A DNA stretch of 36,700 nt from Cryomorphaceae bacterium ASP10-05a (GTDB lineage: Bacteria; Bacteroidota; Bacteroidia; Flavobacteriales_D; Sanyastnellaceae): the NCBI GenBank assembly GCA_000981645.1, contig LAQC01000021.1, positions 17,191 to 53,890 of the forward strand. Reading direction: 5' to 3'. The notes below the pieces were generated by a model. The model searched no databases and had not been told where the DNA came from. It saw only the letters and a list, made by a program, of their open reading frames with translations. Within the stretch, counting starts at the first letter, position 1, and each line of letters begins with the position of its first letter. Of the stretch, positions 1-9,085 are shown piece by piece. Made by a program: the position numbers and the translations under genes.

Positions 1-1672
1 CAAAGCAGTTGTCGAACAAGGCTTGCGCTTTATCATCCGCTTGCTTAAGAACTTCTACAGATTCGAATTGGTTACCGCTTAATGCTCTTCCATAAACGAC
101 ACCCACTGTAATGTTGTTATAATCTCCAGGAGCTAATGAAAACGGACCGGCAGACTGAATAAAACGTCTGTCTCCGGGGTTATTGTCAGCAGTTACCTCA
201 CTCCATGGTTCTCTAATATCTCCATCAGTTCCAAATCCTACAACATCGGTGTCATCTCCGAACATAAAGTCTGCAAGTTGATTTGGGTCATTACCAGTTT
301 GGAATCCATCTCCACCATAAGTCATAGGAAGACCATTCCGCCAAATACCAATAAGATAGTTGTAATGCTCTAGAGCAGTCTCAGGATCTCCATTTTGTCC
401 TCCACCTATATTATAGTAAAGGAATTTTCTCATACCGAAACGTTCGTTATCAATGTTATTATCACCATAACCTATTCCTAACCCTTTGTAAGGAATCCCA
501 TTTCCTGCATATGCTTCTTCGGCAGAAAGTGGGTTGTTTGTAGTCTCTGGCCCCGGGTTGTCTATTCCGTCATAATCTTGGTAAGGTCCTTCAAAGAAAT
601 CAACACCTACAGCCGGAGGGTTTTCACCGTAACCCGTAGAGGCATCAGTACCTTCATCAAAATTATCACCGTTATAACAGTATCCAAGACCTCTTGTAAC
701 ATCACAACCAACAAAATCATCTTGAGGATTACCTAGATCTGCATCTACCCATTGTCCAAAATAGGTGTCATTTAGGCTAGTAGTACCTCTGTTAATCATG
801 ACATAGTTATAAAACGTCATGTTATTGATTTCATCATTGGTAGCAAAAGCAAAGGCTTGAGCTCTAATTTCCATACCTATGGATTCACCATTAGTTTCTG
901 TGTGGATGTTTCCTTTGTCGTTAAATACCCACCAGTAATTTTGATCACCAAAAAGGGGAATAGTATCTTCTCTAGACTTGTTAGCACAATCCACATCACC
1001 GGTTAAGTCATACCATGGGTAATCACCTTGGTCTGGATCATAGTTGCCATCATCGTCATAATCATAAAAGGGAGCTAAGTAATAATCTTGGGATAAACTG
1101 GTGTTCCCATGAGCAGGATATTCATAAAACTCAGAGGGTACCACATACCCATTAGGGAATTCAACTAAAGGATTACAAAGTGGGTCATTTTGACAATCAA
1201 ACCAAGCTCTATGCTGCTCTGACCATTGTCTTTCAGTTAAAAAGAATCTATCATATTCTTCACAAACATCTGGTTCAATCTCTGCAGCTCCGTCTATAGT
1301 CAAAGGTCCTGGCCAAAAGTCATTTCCATCTGCTCTAAAAGTAACAGCTGCCAACTTGAGCTGCTGATCAGGGCTGTATCCTCCTAACCAAAGTGCACCG
1401 GCATATATTACGGATACATTCCCTTCTGCGGGGATTCTATAAAAAGCTCTACTCGTAGATCGATCTTGCCACATACTTCCTCCGGTCTCTATCAATGCAC
1501 GTACGTTGTTATACTGCATTAATACCAATTCAGTAGCAGGTGAACATGCAGCAGCTTTATTAGCTGATTGCTTAGAGTCGTCTTTATCACGCCATTCATA
1601 GCGCATAGCATCTGCTTGAATGCTTAAGAATAAAATTAGCGTTAACAGCGCGATTAATTTCTTTATATTCAT
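1..1672 (-). CDS. Asp-rich exported protein, partial (3' end outside window)
   Basis: An open frame runs from an ATG at 1672 to the left edge, giving the first 557 residues with no stop. The N-terminus (MNIKKLIALLTLILFLSIQA) is a clear signal peptide, so the product is exported. The mature part is rich in Asp, Asn, Gly, Tyr and Trp and contains an Asp-rich loop around residues 200-217 (DYDDDGNYDPDQGD) that resembles calcium-binding loops of thrombospondin type-3 or dockerin repeats. The start lies 12 bp after the stop of the SusC-like receptor gene on the same strand, so the two are probably co-transcribed. It does not look like SusD: there is no lipobox at the end of the signal peptide and no recognisable TPR-like region. 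Large secreted proteins of this kind in Bacteroidota often end in a T9SS sorting domain, but that end is outside the window. Function unknown. Confidence 0.85.
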   Translation of the reverse strand, partial: MNIKKLIALLTLILFLSIQADAMRYEWRDKDDSKQSANKAAACSPATELVLMQYNNVRALIETGGSMWQDRSTSRAFYRIPAEGNVSVIYAGALWLGGYSPDQQLKLAAVTFRADGNDFWPGPLTIDGAAEIEPDVCEEYDRFFLTERQWSEQHRAWFDCQNDPLCNPLVEFPNGYVVPSEFYEYPAHGNTSLSQDYYLAPFYDYDDDGNYDPDQGDYPWYDLTGDVDCANKSREDTIPLFGDQNYWWVFNDKGNIHTETNGESIGMEIRAQAFAFATNDEINNMTFYNYVMINRGTTSLNDTYFGQWVDADLGNPQDDFVGCDVTRGLGYCYNGDNFDEGTDASTGYGENPPAVGVDFFEGPYQDYDGIDNPGPETTNNPLSAEEAYAGNGIPYKGLGIGYGDNNIDNERFGMRKFLYYNIGGGQNGDPETALEHYNYLIGIWRNGLPMTYGGDGFQTGNDPNQLADFMFGDDTDVVGFGTDGDIREPWSEVTADNNPGDRRFIQSAGPFSLAPGDYNNITVGVVYGRALSGNQFESVEVLKQADDKAQALFDNCF

Positions 1673-1684
1673 GTTGACTGTATT

Positions 1685-4600
1685 TTAAAATGATAGATTA
1701 ACACCTAATCTGATAGTTCTAGGAGAAGCTATTTTTCGGTAATCGTTTGTATATGCGTTGTATAAATCAACAAAAGCTTCAGAATCATTCTGACTTTGAA
1801 TATTCTGCTCTGCAGTTGGTGAAGCTAACCATCCGTCATCATCAGGAGTACCTGTGAATCTATACACGTCTATAATGTTTCTTATATTAAGTAGATTATT
1901 AACAAGTAAGTAAACGTTGAGGTTAACTGTTTTAGCTTCGTCTCCTTCTTTGTTATTTAAGTTAAGAGTGAAGTTCTTATCCGCTTGGAAACTTGTATTC
2001 ACCAACCACGGTAATCTAGAACCATTTATAGAACCTTTAGTAGCAGGACTTAGCTCTCCAGTGATAGGAGTAGCAAGTTCTTGCGCTGTATAAGGAGTAC
2101 CAGAACCTAAATCTCCAACAAGGTTAATTCCAAAATCAGCGAGGATAGGTTTCCCGAACACCATAGGACCATTATAATCTTTCTTGCTGCCGTATCTATA
2201 ATCCATAGTCAGAACGAATCTATGTCGTTGATCTCTACTCGTTGGATTAGTTGTTCTTAAGTTAGGTAGCCCTTGATTAATTAGTGCGATAGTAGATTCA
2301 GTATTACTTCCTGTTCCATCTGCAAACTGCAGTGTATAAGAAGCATTTAGTCTAATGTTCCCTGTTCTTCTAAGGTCATAGTTCATAGTTAAACCCTTAA
2401 CAGTTCCGAAATCAATGTTACCAAACGCTCTGTATTGTCTAGGATAAGCAGCTGTGAAATTTCTAACTTGAATGTCATCTCTCTGCTCTCTGTAAAATGC
2501 AGATATTTTTAGTGATGACGTCTTTGACAGCACCTGTTGGAATCCAAGTTCGTAATCTATAGTCTTAGATGGTTTTAGATCAGGGTTGTTAATTAAGTCG
2601 TTCTGATTCGCTATGAAAAAGTAATCAGTAGGGTTAAAAATATTACTAGAAGTTGGTCGTTGTGTTAACACATCGTAATGGGCAAAGAAAAGAGCTTCAT
2701 CTGATATCGGGAATGAAAAAGCAATCCTAGGCATAATATTTACTTGAGGGGTATAATCTTTAAATGCATCAGAATTTAATGCGGCACCACCGTTTCCTAC
2801 TAGATAAGGTGCAGGAAATCCAGTAGAAGATTGTAGAGCATTTACAGGGTTGTCTACTACTGTTCCAGAGGCATTATACCATGTGTCTCCATCTCTGTAA
2901 CCTACTACACTTGTAGGCTCATTTGGATTGTCTACATAAACCACATAGTCACTCCCGATGTTTCCTGGTATAGAACCTATATCATTTCCTCCAATCTGGT
3001 TATCTGTTTCACCTAGGGTAATTCCTTGACCTACTATATAGGGATCTTTGAGAACTTTCTGGTTAGCATCGAATCTATCTATTCGTACACCTACATTGAA
3101 AATGATATCATCGAAGGCAAATTTGTCCATAAGGAATCCAGAAATGTAAATTGGCTCGTATGCACCTATTGATCGAGTAAATCCATTGTCATCAGTGTCA
3201 TTGAAGAAATCATCTAGGGATGGTCTCGTACCTTTTGTTCTATTTCCTAGATGATCAAATCCATAATAAGATACGAGGTTATTTCCTCCATTAAGCAATT
3301 CGTCAGGGGAGAAGAATGATAAGTCAAACGCATCAGGGTCGAGTGCATCTATGTTAATGAAGTCCGATCCGTCCGGAGAAAGACCTAAAGACTCCCTTAG
3401 ATTCCTACTCAGCGATGATTGAGTTTCACCAACCAAAGTATTGTAGGTGATGTAAGAAATAGAACCAACATTTTCAATGCTCGCTATATCTTCACTGTTA
3501 ATTTCAGTAATATGACTGTTGGCATTTAGCCTAGCTAAATTCCATAATCCTACAGGAGCTAAACCGTAAAAGGCATCCTTTCGTTGTTCATATTCAAACC
3601 CGATTTGGATAGCGTGATTTCCTACGTCTGCAGAACCAGATCCAGTAAACCTAATTTGCGACTGAAACTGCTTTTGGAAAGTATTGGCAGGTGTTCCGAT
3701 GTAGTTCCACAAACCATACGTTTCGTTTATTTCTTGTCCATTCTGTATTGCTCCACCATTTTGAACTGCGATTAAGCTGCCATATGGGCTATTTAAGTTA
3801 GAGTTATAATTAGAAGGTAAAGAAATATTATTCAGAATATTATTGAGTTGTAAATCTGTCAGGATTTCATCTGGAAGTCCAGAGAAATACTGTGAATTAA
3901 TGGCTGAGGCACTAGGATTGTATTCGCTAGGTGAATAAGTGACATTAACTTGTTCGTTATTTCCAGTTTGCTCCCAAATGTAAAAGTTCTCAGCTGTAGG
4001 CTCGTAAAAATTTCTTCTGTCGATCTGAAAATCCCCAACATGACCATACCTAAAGTAGTTGTCTTTATGTTTTTCATCCTGCACCGAGACCGTGTTTTGA
4101 GAATAATCCACCATGAGCGTATAGTAGATATTACTCACATTACTTGTAGATTCTTGACTGTTTTCAAATCGCTGGCTGAACTTTCCGTATGCTCTCCAGT
4201 CTAAGTTTTGCTGAAGCGAATTGTTATCGGAGTTCATGAGCATATTGTCATAAGAAAAGTTGTTCCTAGATAGAAACGAACCAGAACCTCCGAAGGATAA
4301 GTTTACAGTAGGTGTAGTGGCAACATCGAATTTAGCAGTAAGTGAAGCTTGTTGTGAACCTACATTTTGTCTAGTGGCTAATGTTTCTATATCATCTGTT
4401 CTTAAATAATCCGCGTTATTAAGTGTACCAGTCGGAGTTCCCTCAGGGCCGTAATTCACTCTAAGCGGGTTACTAAGAAGCCCTTCTCTAGCACCTTGCT
4501 TTAGAAAAGGCACACCATCAAAAGTTGGTCTAGGATCTACTTGGCTATTGTAATTACCAGACAAGAAGAATCCAAGCAGAGGCTTGTCTTTAGTGCCGTC

Positions 4601-5422
4601 AGCATTCTTTTTAAATAGAATAGGACCAGAGAGGTACCCTTCTACTAGATTGTAACCAAATTTGTCCAAACCACTGGCAGATTGTCCGTTCTTAAATCCT
4701 GAAGAAAGAATGTCTACTCCTCCGTAATAGAAGGCAGAAGCCCCCCTAGTAGTTATACTAATAATACCACCTGTAGCATCTCCATAATTAGCGGGAACAC
4801 CACCAGTTATTACAGAAACCTCTTCTAGGGCAGCCTTAGGGAGATTCGTAGAACCTCTCACTTTGATTCCATCTATGTAGTAAAAAGTACCCGATGACCG
4901 AGAACCTCTAACCGACAGTCCGTCTGTACCAGCTCCACTTACACCAGCTACCGTAGAGGCTATAGAAGCAGCACTCCGACCTGGCATTTTTGATAAATCT
5001 TCTCTAGTTACGGTTCCTCCAGATGATCCTCCATCCTTATCTATCAGAGGAACGGCATAGTCAATTACTACGGCCTCTTCTAAATCTATTCCGTCTGACT
5101 CGGTTAACTTGGCATCTAAGAAATTAGTCTTATTAGATTTTACCACAAATCCGTTGACTCTAGTAATCGTGTATCCTACAAAAGAGAATTCAACATTATA
5201 AGTTCCGGCATCGATAGGTTTGATGGTGAAATTCCCATCAAAATCCGTTGTGGAACCATTGACTTGGTTTCCGTTCAAATAAACGATGACGTTACAGAAA
5301 GGAACACCTTCGCCATTAGCGGCATCTGTAACTTTCCCTTTGACAGCTCCTCCGCCTTGCTGAGCAAAGCTGAATCCGGATGCTACAAGTAGGACAAATA
5401 AACTGAGGTAATACTTTCTCAT
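1685..5422 (-). CDS. SusC-like TonB-dependent outer-membrane receptor
   Basis: This is a TonB-dependent receptor of about 1245 residues that would carry a ligand across the outer membrane using TonB energy. In order it shows a signal peptide (MRKYYLSLFVLLVASGFSFA, residues 1-20), a carboxypeptidase-regulatory-like beta-sandwich (about 26-108, with GKVTDAANGEGVPFCNV and the FDGNFTI turn), a TonB-box-like LEEAVVI, a plug domain (about 135-235, with SVRGSRSSGTFYYIDGIKV and ITGGVPANYGDATGGIISI) and a long beta-barrel ending in the aromatic terminus RLGVNLSF. The ATG at 5422 is preferred over the one at 5464, because the earlier start adds 14 charged residues in front of the signal peptide. The downstream neighbour is an Asp-rich exported protein and not SusD, so this is not a standard glycan-utilisation SusCD pair. 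The substrate cannot be read from the sequence. Confidence 0.93.
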   Translation of the reverse strand: MRKYYLSLFVLLVASGFSFAQQGGGAVKGKVTDAANGEGVPFCNVIVYLNGNQVNGSTTDFDGNFTIKPIDAGTYNVEFSFVGYTITRVNGFVVKSNKTNFLDAKLTESDGIDLEEAVVIDYAVPLIDKDGGSSGGTVTREDLSKMPGRSAASIASTVAGVSGAGTDGLSVRGSRSSGTFYYIDGIKVRGSTNLPKAALEEVSVITGGVPANYGDATGGIISITTRGASAFYYGGVDILSSGFKNGQSASGLDKFGYNLVEGYLSGPILFKKNADGTKDKPLLGFFLSGNYNSQVDPRPTFDGVPFLKQGAREGLLSNPLRVNYGPEGTPTGTLNNADYLRTDDIETLATRQNVGSQQASLTAKFDVATTPTVNLSFGGSGSFLSRNNFSYDNMLMNSDNNSLQQNLDWRAYGKFSQRFENSQESTSNVSNIYYTLMVDYSQNTVSVQDEKHKDNYFRYGHVGDFQIDRRNFYEPTAENFYIWEQTGNNEQVNVTYSPSEYNPSASAINSQYFSGLPDEILTDLQLNNILNNISLPSNYNSNLNSPYGSLIAVQNGGAIQNGQEINETYGLWNYIGTPANTFQKQFQSQIRFTGSGSADVGNHAIQIGFEYEQRKDAFYGLAPVGLWNLARLNANSHITEINSEDIASIENVGSISYITYNTLVGETQSSLSRNLRESLGLSPDGSDFINIDALDPDAFDLSFFSPDELLNGGNNLVSYYGFDHLGNRTKGTRPSLDDFFNDTDDNGFTRSIGAYEPIYISGFLMDKFAFDDIIFNVGVRIDRFDANQKVLKDPYIVGQGITLGETDNQIGGNDIGSIPGNIGSDYVVYVDNPNEPTSVVGYRDGDTWYNASGTVVDNPVNALQSSTGFPAPYLVGNGGAALNSDAFKDYTPQVNIMPRIAFSFPISDEALFFAHYDVLTQRPTSSNIFNPTDYFFIANQNDLINNPDLKPSKTIDYELGFQQVLSKTSSLKISAFYREQRDDIQVRNFTAAYPRQYRAFGNIDFGTVKGLTMNYDLRRTGNIRLNASYTLQFADGTGSNTESTIALINQGLPNLRTTNPTSRDQRHRFVLTMDYRYGSKKDYNGPMVFGKPILADFGINLVGDLGSGTPYTAQELATPITGELSPATKGSINGSRLPWLVNTSFQADKNFTLNLNNKEGDEAKTVNLNVYLLVNNLLNIRNIIDVYRFTGTPDDDGWLASPTAEQNIQSQNDSEAFVDLYNAYTNDYRKIASPRTIRLGVNLSF

Positions 5423-5471
5423 TATTCGGTTTGGTTTAGGTTTGGAGTAAAATTTTTCTCGCACAAGGGCG

Positions 5472-5479
5472 TAAATATA
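5472..5479 (-). promoter_or_regulatory. Possible -7 promoter element of the receptor gene
   Basis: On the minus strand this reads TATATTTA, one base from the Bacteroidota -7 consensus TAnnTTTG, 49 bases ahead of the receptor ATG. No clear -33 TTTG is found at the right distance, and another near match (AATCTTTG) lies about 30 bases further upstream. The choice between them is uncertain. Confidence 0.3.
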
Positions 5480-5539
5480 GAAGTTTTTGCTGTCGTGAAA
5501 GGCACAAAGATTTCTTACCGCTCTATTTTTGTTTGAAAG

Positions 5540-5552
5540 TTAGGAATCCTAA
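5540..5552. repeat. 13-bp perfect inverted repeat upstream of the receptor gene
   Basis: TTAGGA, a central A, then TCCTAA form a perfect dyad about 118 bases upstream of the receptor ATG, within a 251-bp intergenic region. It has the size and symmetry of an operator for a dimeric regulator, but no regulator gene lies beside it, and a chance origin is possible. Apart from this dyad and the possible -7 element, nothing else was recognised in 5423-5673. Confidence 0.35.
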
Positions 5553-5673
5553 AAATATCCTTGAGTAAGAATGGACTTTAACTTCCGTTAACAAATGTAC
5601 GTATAGCGTAGGGTTCAGTGGGTGTTGAATTGTTCAAAACAAATCAATTGTTATACAAGTCTCACCACCATTT

Positions 5674-5982
5674 TTATTTTTGTCTGAACCACCTTTTGTA
5701 AAAAGGAAGCTTTTTTTTACCGGCATTGATCATGCTTTTGTTTCTAGTTTGTTTCATCCTCTTTCGAGTTTTTTTGTCTTGAATGCTTTCGTGCTTGTCC
5801 CTTCCGTTGTTATAAGCAGCTCTTTTTTCTTCTTTGTTGGACTTGGTCTTAGCTCCGTCATTAGGCATCTCTGTTTTTCTATTCTTTTTTCGTTTATTCT
5901 GCGCAGACACTTCTGTTGGCGTTGCAATGCAGAAAAAAAGTAGAACGACAGCGGAGTATAAACCGATTCTTAAATGACTCAT
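5674..5982 (-). CDS. Small, very basic exported protein of unknown function
   Basis: This encodes 102 residues. The N-terminus (about 1-27, RIGLYSAVVLLFFCIATPTEVSAQ) is a signal peptide ending in a good signal-peptidase-I site (SAQ). The mature part is low in complexity and dominated by Lys, Arg, Asn and Gln, ending in KLPFYKRWFRQK. Small basic exported proteins like this are common in Flavobacteriia and have no assigned role that I know. Its ATG overlaps the stop of the upstream gene by 4 bases (ATGA), so translation is probably coupled, and it is the last gene of the DUF255 operon. The opposite strand has an open frame here, but the signal peptide and the coupling support the minus strand. 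Confidence 0.75.
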   Translation of the reverse strand: MSHLRIGLYSAVVLLFFCIATPTEVSAQNKRKKNRKTEMPNDGAKTKSNKEEKRAAYNNGRDKHESIQDKKTRKRMKQTRNKSMINAGKKKLPFYKRWFRQK

Positions 5983-6839
5983 GGATATAAAGTGTAAGTG
6001 AATTTTGTGATTTTTATGTGGTTGTTTTCTGTATTCTGAAGTATGGTCGAATCAATCCAGCCTTTAGAATTATAGATGAATTCTAATCTTTTTATACAGG
6101 ATTCATCTTGCCAGGTTTCTACTTTTTTAAGTACGTCATGTTCATCATAAAAATAGTTGAATTGTTTTTCAGTTCCATTTATTTTTATCCAAACCTCTGC
6201 GGCTAGACCTGATTCATTATAAGTGTATGATTTTACAGCTTTCTTGTTCGATAGCTTGTACTCAAGTGTTTCTTTTAGTACTAAATCGATAGCGTTATTT
6301 TCTGCATATTCGCTTTTAGTATGAATGCCATTTTTATTGACCACCTTTTTTTTGTCGTTTGAATAGAGAAGTATTACTGTGTTTATGAGAGTGCTGTCCA
6401 GTGTTTTGCCGGTTTTGTCGGGGTGGTAGTTTTCACTTCTGCAGGTGTGTATATAGGTAGTGTCTGTGCAGTAAGTGTAATACTTCCTGAAGTAACCTAC
6501 TTCGTCTTTCTGTGTGCTTGTCTTTATTTTCCCTTTTTTGTATTGGCTAAGATGATGGGAGGTGAGCTCTAGGTTTACTAGTTTTTTTCTGTTGTAATAT
6601 TCAGTTTGGAATCCTATCGAGTCGAATTGGAAGTATTTTTTCTCGGTTGACGGTTGAATTTTTTGACTTGGGTTTTTACTAGAAATTTTAGCATCTATTC
6701 TTTTTATGTTCTTTTGGGCTATAAAGTCTTTTTGGAAGGAGTATTCTAGAACTCCATCCCAAGTGATGTTGGGTACAATAACTTGACTCGACATGGGAAG
6801 ACAACTAATAGATAAAATAAGTAGTGCAAATATCTTCAT
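5979..6839 (-). CDS. Exported protein of unknown function with YD/RHS-like strands
   Basis: This encodes 286 residues starting with a signal peptide ([19 protein letters not shown]). I do not recognise a named family. The second half has repeated short beta-strand units of the type seen in YD/RHS-like or MORN-like wrap proteins (YTYNESGLAAEVWIKING, FNYFYDEHDVLKKVETWQ, LEFIYNSKGWIDSTI), spaced about 25-30 residues apart. That suggests an extracytoplasmic beta-repeat protein. It is sandwiched in an operon: its start overlaps the stop of the DUF255 gene by one base (TAATG), and its stop overlaps the next gene by 4 bases. Three Cys residues (CTD, CRS, CIK) lie in the mature part, which may be relevant because the upstream protein has a thioredoxin-type CxxC. 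The functional link is only inferred from the operon. Confidence 0.72.
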   Translation of the reverse strand: MKIFALLILSISCLPMSSQVIVPNITWDGVLEYSFQKDFIAQKNIKRIDAKISSKNPSQKIQPSTEKKYFQFDSIGFQTEYYNRKKLVNLELTSHHLSQYKKGKIKTSTQKDEVGYFRKYYTYCTDTTYIHTCRSENYHPDKTGKTLDSTLINTVILLYSNDKKKVVNKNGIHTKSEYAENNAIDLVLKETLEYKLSNKKAVKSYTYNESGLAAEVWIKINGTEKQFNYFYDEHDVLKKVETWQDESCIKRLEFIYNSKGWIDSTILQNTENNHIKITKFTYTLYP

Positions 6840-8926
6840 TAGTTGATTTGTTTGAGAGCATCCGTAACAGTGTTAACTGGAAGCTGACATGTTTTATTCT
6901 GACAAACAAAGATTGTTTCTTCTTCTAAAAATTTGTTTTCTAGCAGTGGTAAGTCAGACTTCTTTTCTGCGCCTAAGATTAGTTTGTTTGGGATGTAGGT
7001 TTTTCTTAGTTCTGTTGTGAGTTTTCTAAAGTCTTTCCCGGTAGCAGCTATCTCATAGAAAGGATATGTTTCATAGAGATAAAGCCTCAACCAATTGCTG
7101 TAGGACTGTCCGTATTCTATATGGGGTAATATATTGGATAGCATTTGTTTTCCGGTTTTTTCGAATTCTTGGTTGTAGCGGAGTTTAGAGAGTAAGAATA
7201 GATTATGAGCCATGACTGAATTACTGGCGGGAATTACATTGTCTGAATTCTCCTGCTTTTGAGCTATGAGCTGTTTGTCTTTATTGGATTTAAACCAAAA
7301 CATGCCAGATTCTTCATCTAAAAAATGTTTTACGCTGTAGTTCATTAAATATTCAGCTTGAGAGATGTAGCTTTCATCGAAGGTGGATTCGTACATTTTT
7401 AGAAGGGCACTTATGCTAAATGCATAATCTTCTAAATATCCATTTATACTGCTTTCTCCATCTTTATGTAGATGGAATAATCCTTCGTCTTCGGTGGTTA
7501 AATTCGTGAATATGAACTTCATTTGCTGCTCGGCTACTTGTAAATACTGTTCGTCATCGAGTGCTATGTAGGCATCTAAATAGGCTTCTATCATCAGCAT
7601 GTTCCAAGAAGTCAATATTTTATCATCTAATCCTGGGCGTATTCTACTTTCTCTTTCAGTGAGTAGTTTAGATTTTATGAGTTCTAATTTATTTCCAAGA
7701 GTACGGTCTTCAGATAACATGTCGTCAGAGTTTTCATCCATTAAAAGAATGTAGTTTCCATGTTCCCAGAGGCCCTTATTATTGACATTATAGAATTCTT
7801 TAGTGATTTCAAATTCCTCAGGCGTAAGAACTTCTTTGAGCTCCTGTTTTTTCCAAACGTAGAATTTTCCTTCCTCTCCTTCGGAGTCTGCGTCCAAGGC
7901 GCTGTAAAATCCTCCGTTTTTGTTGGTGAGTTCTCTTTCTATAAAGGCTAAGGTTTCTTGAACTATTTTTTTATATCTCGGGTTTTGGGTGGCGGTGAAT
8001 GCTTCAGAGTATAGTGACACGAGCTGTGCATTATCATAAAGCATTTTTTCGAAGTGCGGAGCTTTCCATAGTTCATCGGTGCTGTATCTAGCGAATCCTC
8101 CTCCAATCTGATCATAGATTCCTCCTCGGGCCATTTGGTCTAGTGTGGTAGACACGAAATCCATCGATTCTTGGTCTCCTGATAGGGATGCGTATTCTAG
8201 AAGGAACTGATAATTATTTGGAAGTGGAAATTTGGGTGCTCTGTTTGGCCCTCCTTTTTTTCTATCCCAGTATTTGGACCATTCATTTACTTTCTGTGCT
8301 AAGAATTCTACTTTTGTTTCTAACGGGTCTTCATTTCTAGTGATGAGTTCTGACTGTTGAATTCCTGCGGTTAAGTTTTTAGCATACTCTTCTAATTTAG
8401 TAGAATCGTTTTCTTTTAACCCTTGAAGCGAAGTAAGAGTTTGCTGCCATTTATCTTTGGGGAAGTAAGTCCCACCATAGACGGGTCTCCCATCGGGAAG
8501 AGCAAAACAGTTTAACGGCCAGCCTCCGCTTCCGGTCATAAGCTGGACGGCATTCATGTAAACTTGGTCTACGTCTGGTCTTTCTTCACGGTCTACTTTA
8601 ATGTTTATGAAGTTTTTATTCATCATTTCAGCTGTGAGTGAATCCTCAAAACTTTCATGCTCCATGACGTGGCACCAGTGACACGCACTGTAGCCTATAC
8701 TGATAAGAACTAGTTTGTTTTCTTTTTCTGCTTTCTCAAAAGCTTCATCTCCCCAAGGGTGCCATTCTACGGGGTTATGTGCATGCTGAAGGAGGTACGG
8801 ACTGCTTTCATTTATAAGCATGTTCGTGTATTCAGGGGTGTTTTTTTCGGTCATGGACTTCTTTTCTTGACACTTGGCCATTAGCAGTGTTAAAGGAAAA
8901 AACAATAAGAGGTGTTTTATTTTCAT
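6839..8926 (-). CDS. YyaL/SPATA20-type thioredoxin-fold protein (DUF255), probable lipoprotein
   Basis: This encodes 695 residues, the usual size for the YyaL/SPATA20 family. A thioredoxin-like DUF255 domain occupies about residues 33-190, with the family signatures [18 protein letters not shown], the redox motif CHWC (Cys82, Cys85), [11 protein letters not shown] and GGWPLNCF. It is followed by an (alpha/alpha)6 glycosidase-like domain to the C-terminus ([36 protein letters not shown]). The N-terminus is hydrophobic and reaches a Cys at residue 19 (LLMAKC), so it may be a lipoprotein facing the periplasm, although the Lys before Cys is unusual for a lipobox. It is the first gene of a three-gene operon with two small exported proteins. 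The biochemical role of the family is not established; a thiol-redox function is inferred from the CxxC. Confidence 0.9.
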   Translation of the reverse strand: MKIKHLLLFFPLTLLMAKCQEKKSMTEKNTPEYTNMLINESSPYLLQHAHNPVEWHPWGDEAFEKAEKENKLVLISIGYSACHWCHVMEHESFEDSLTAEMMNKNFINIKVDREERPDVDQVYMNAVQLMTGSGGWPLNCFALPDGRPVYGGTYFPKDKWQQTLTSLQGLKENDSTKLEEYAKNLTAGIQQSELITRNEDPLETKVEFLAQKVNEWSKYWDRKKGGPNRAPKFPLPNNYQFLLEYASLSGDQESMDFVSTTLDQMARGGIYDQIGGGFARYSTDELWKAPHFEKMLYDNAQLVSLYSEAFTATQNPRYKKIVQETLAFIERELTNKNGGFYSALDADSEGEEGKFYVWKKQELKEVLTPEEFEITKEFYNVNNKGLWEHGNYILLMDENSDDMLSEDRTLGNKLELIKSKLLTERESRIRPGLDDKILTSWNMLMIEAYLDAYIALDDEQYLQVAEQQMKFIFTNLTTEDEGLFHLHKDGESSINGYLEDYAFSISALLKMYESTFDESYISQAEYLMNYSVKHFLDEESGMFWFKSNKDKQLIAQKQENSDNVIPASNSVMAHNLFLLSKLRYNQEFEKTGKQMLSNILPHIEYGQSYSNWLRLYLYETYPFYEIAATGKDFRKLTTELRKTYIPNKLILGAEKKSDLPLLENKFLEEETIFVCQNKTCQLPVNTVTDALKQIN

Positions 8927-8933
8927 GGAGGGA

Positions 8934-8941
8934 CAAAATTA
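8934..8941 (-). promoter_or_regulatory. -7 promoter element of the DUF255 operon
   Basis: The minus strand reads TAATTTTG, an exact match to the Bacteroidota -7 element TAnnTTTG, ending only 7 bases before the ATG at 8926. Transcription would begin at or next to the start codon, giving a leaderless or nearly leaderless mRNA. No good -33 element was seen. Confidence 0.5.
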
Positions 8942-9039
8942 GGTACTACAAATGGGAAGAATGCATTCAAGCAAATGAGTTTTCAAGAATGAATTGAGCT
9001 TTTAAAAATCGTGAGTATTATATTTTATACTGAGATTTA

Positions 9040-9048
9040 TTGCAACGC
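9040..9048 (+). promoter_or_regulatory. TTGCAACGC leader motif upstream of glyA
   Basis: TTGCAACGC, followed by TAAAT, lies 37 bases before the glyA ATG. A possible promoter precedes it: TTG at 8994-8996 and TATATTTT about 22 bases later, near the TAnnTTTG consensus. The same 9-mer occurs in the leaders of purA (13196-13204) and of the T9SS-secreted protein (27656-27664), always on the coding strand. Confidence 0.45.
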
Positions 9049-9085
9049 TAAATCTCCTATTTTTACCACTTAAATTAGCTAACAA

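Noticed and set aside
1685-5422. A polysaccharide-utilisation (SusCD) locus
   Set aside because: There is no SusD, glycoside hydrolase or hybrid two-component regulator in the window.
5423-5464. N-terminal extension of the receptor by 14 residues from the ATG at 5464
   Set aside because: The added residues are charged and precede an otherwise normal signal peptide; the ATG at 5422 gives a standard export signal.
5680-5943. 87-codon plus-strand open frame
   Set aside because: It is antisense to the small basic exported protein; the minus-strand frame has a signal peptide and a coupled start.
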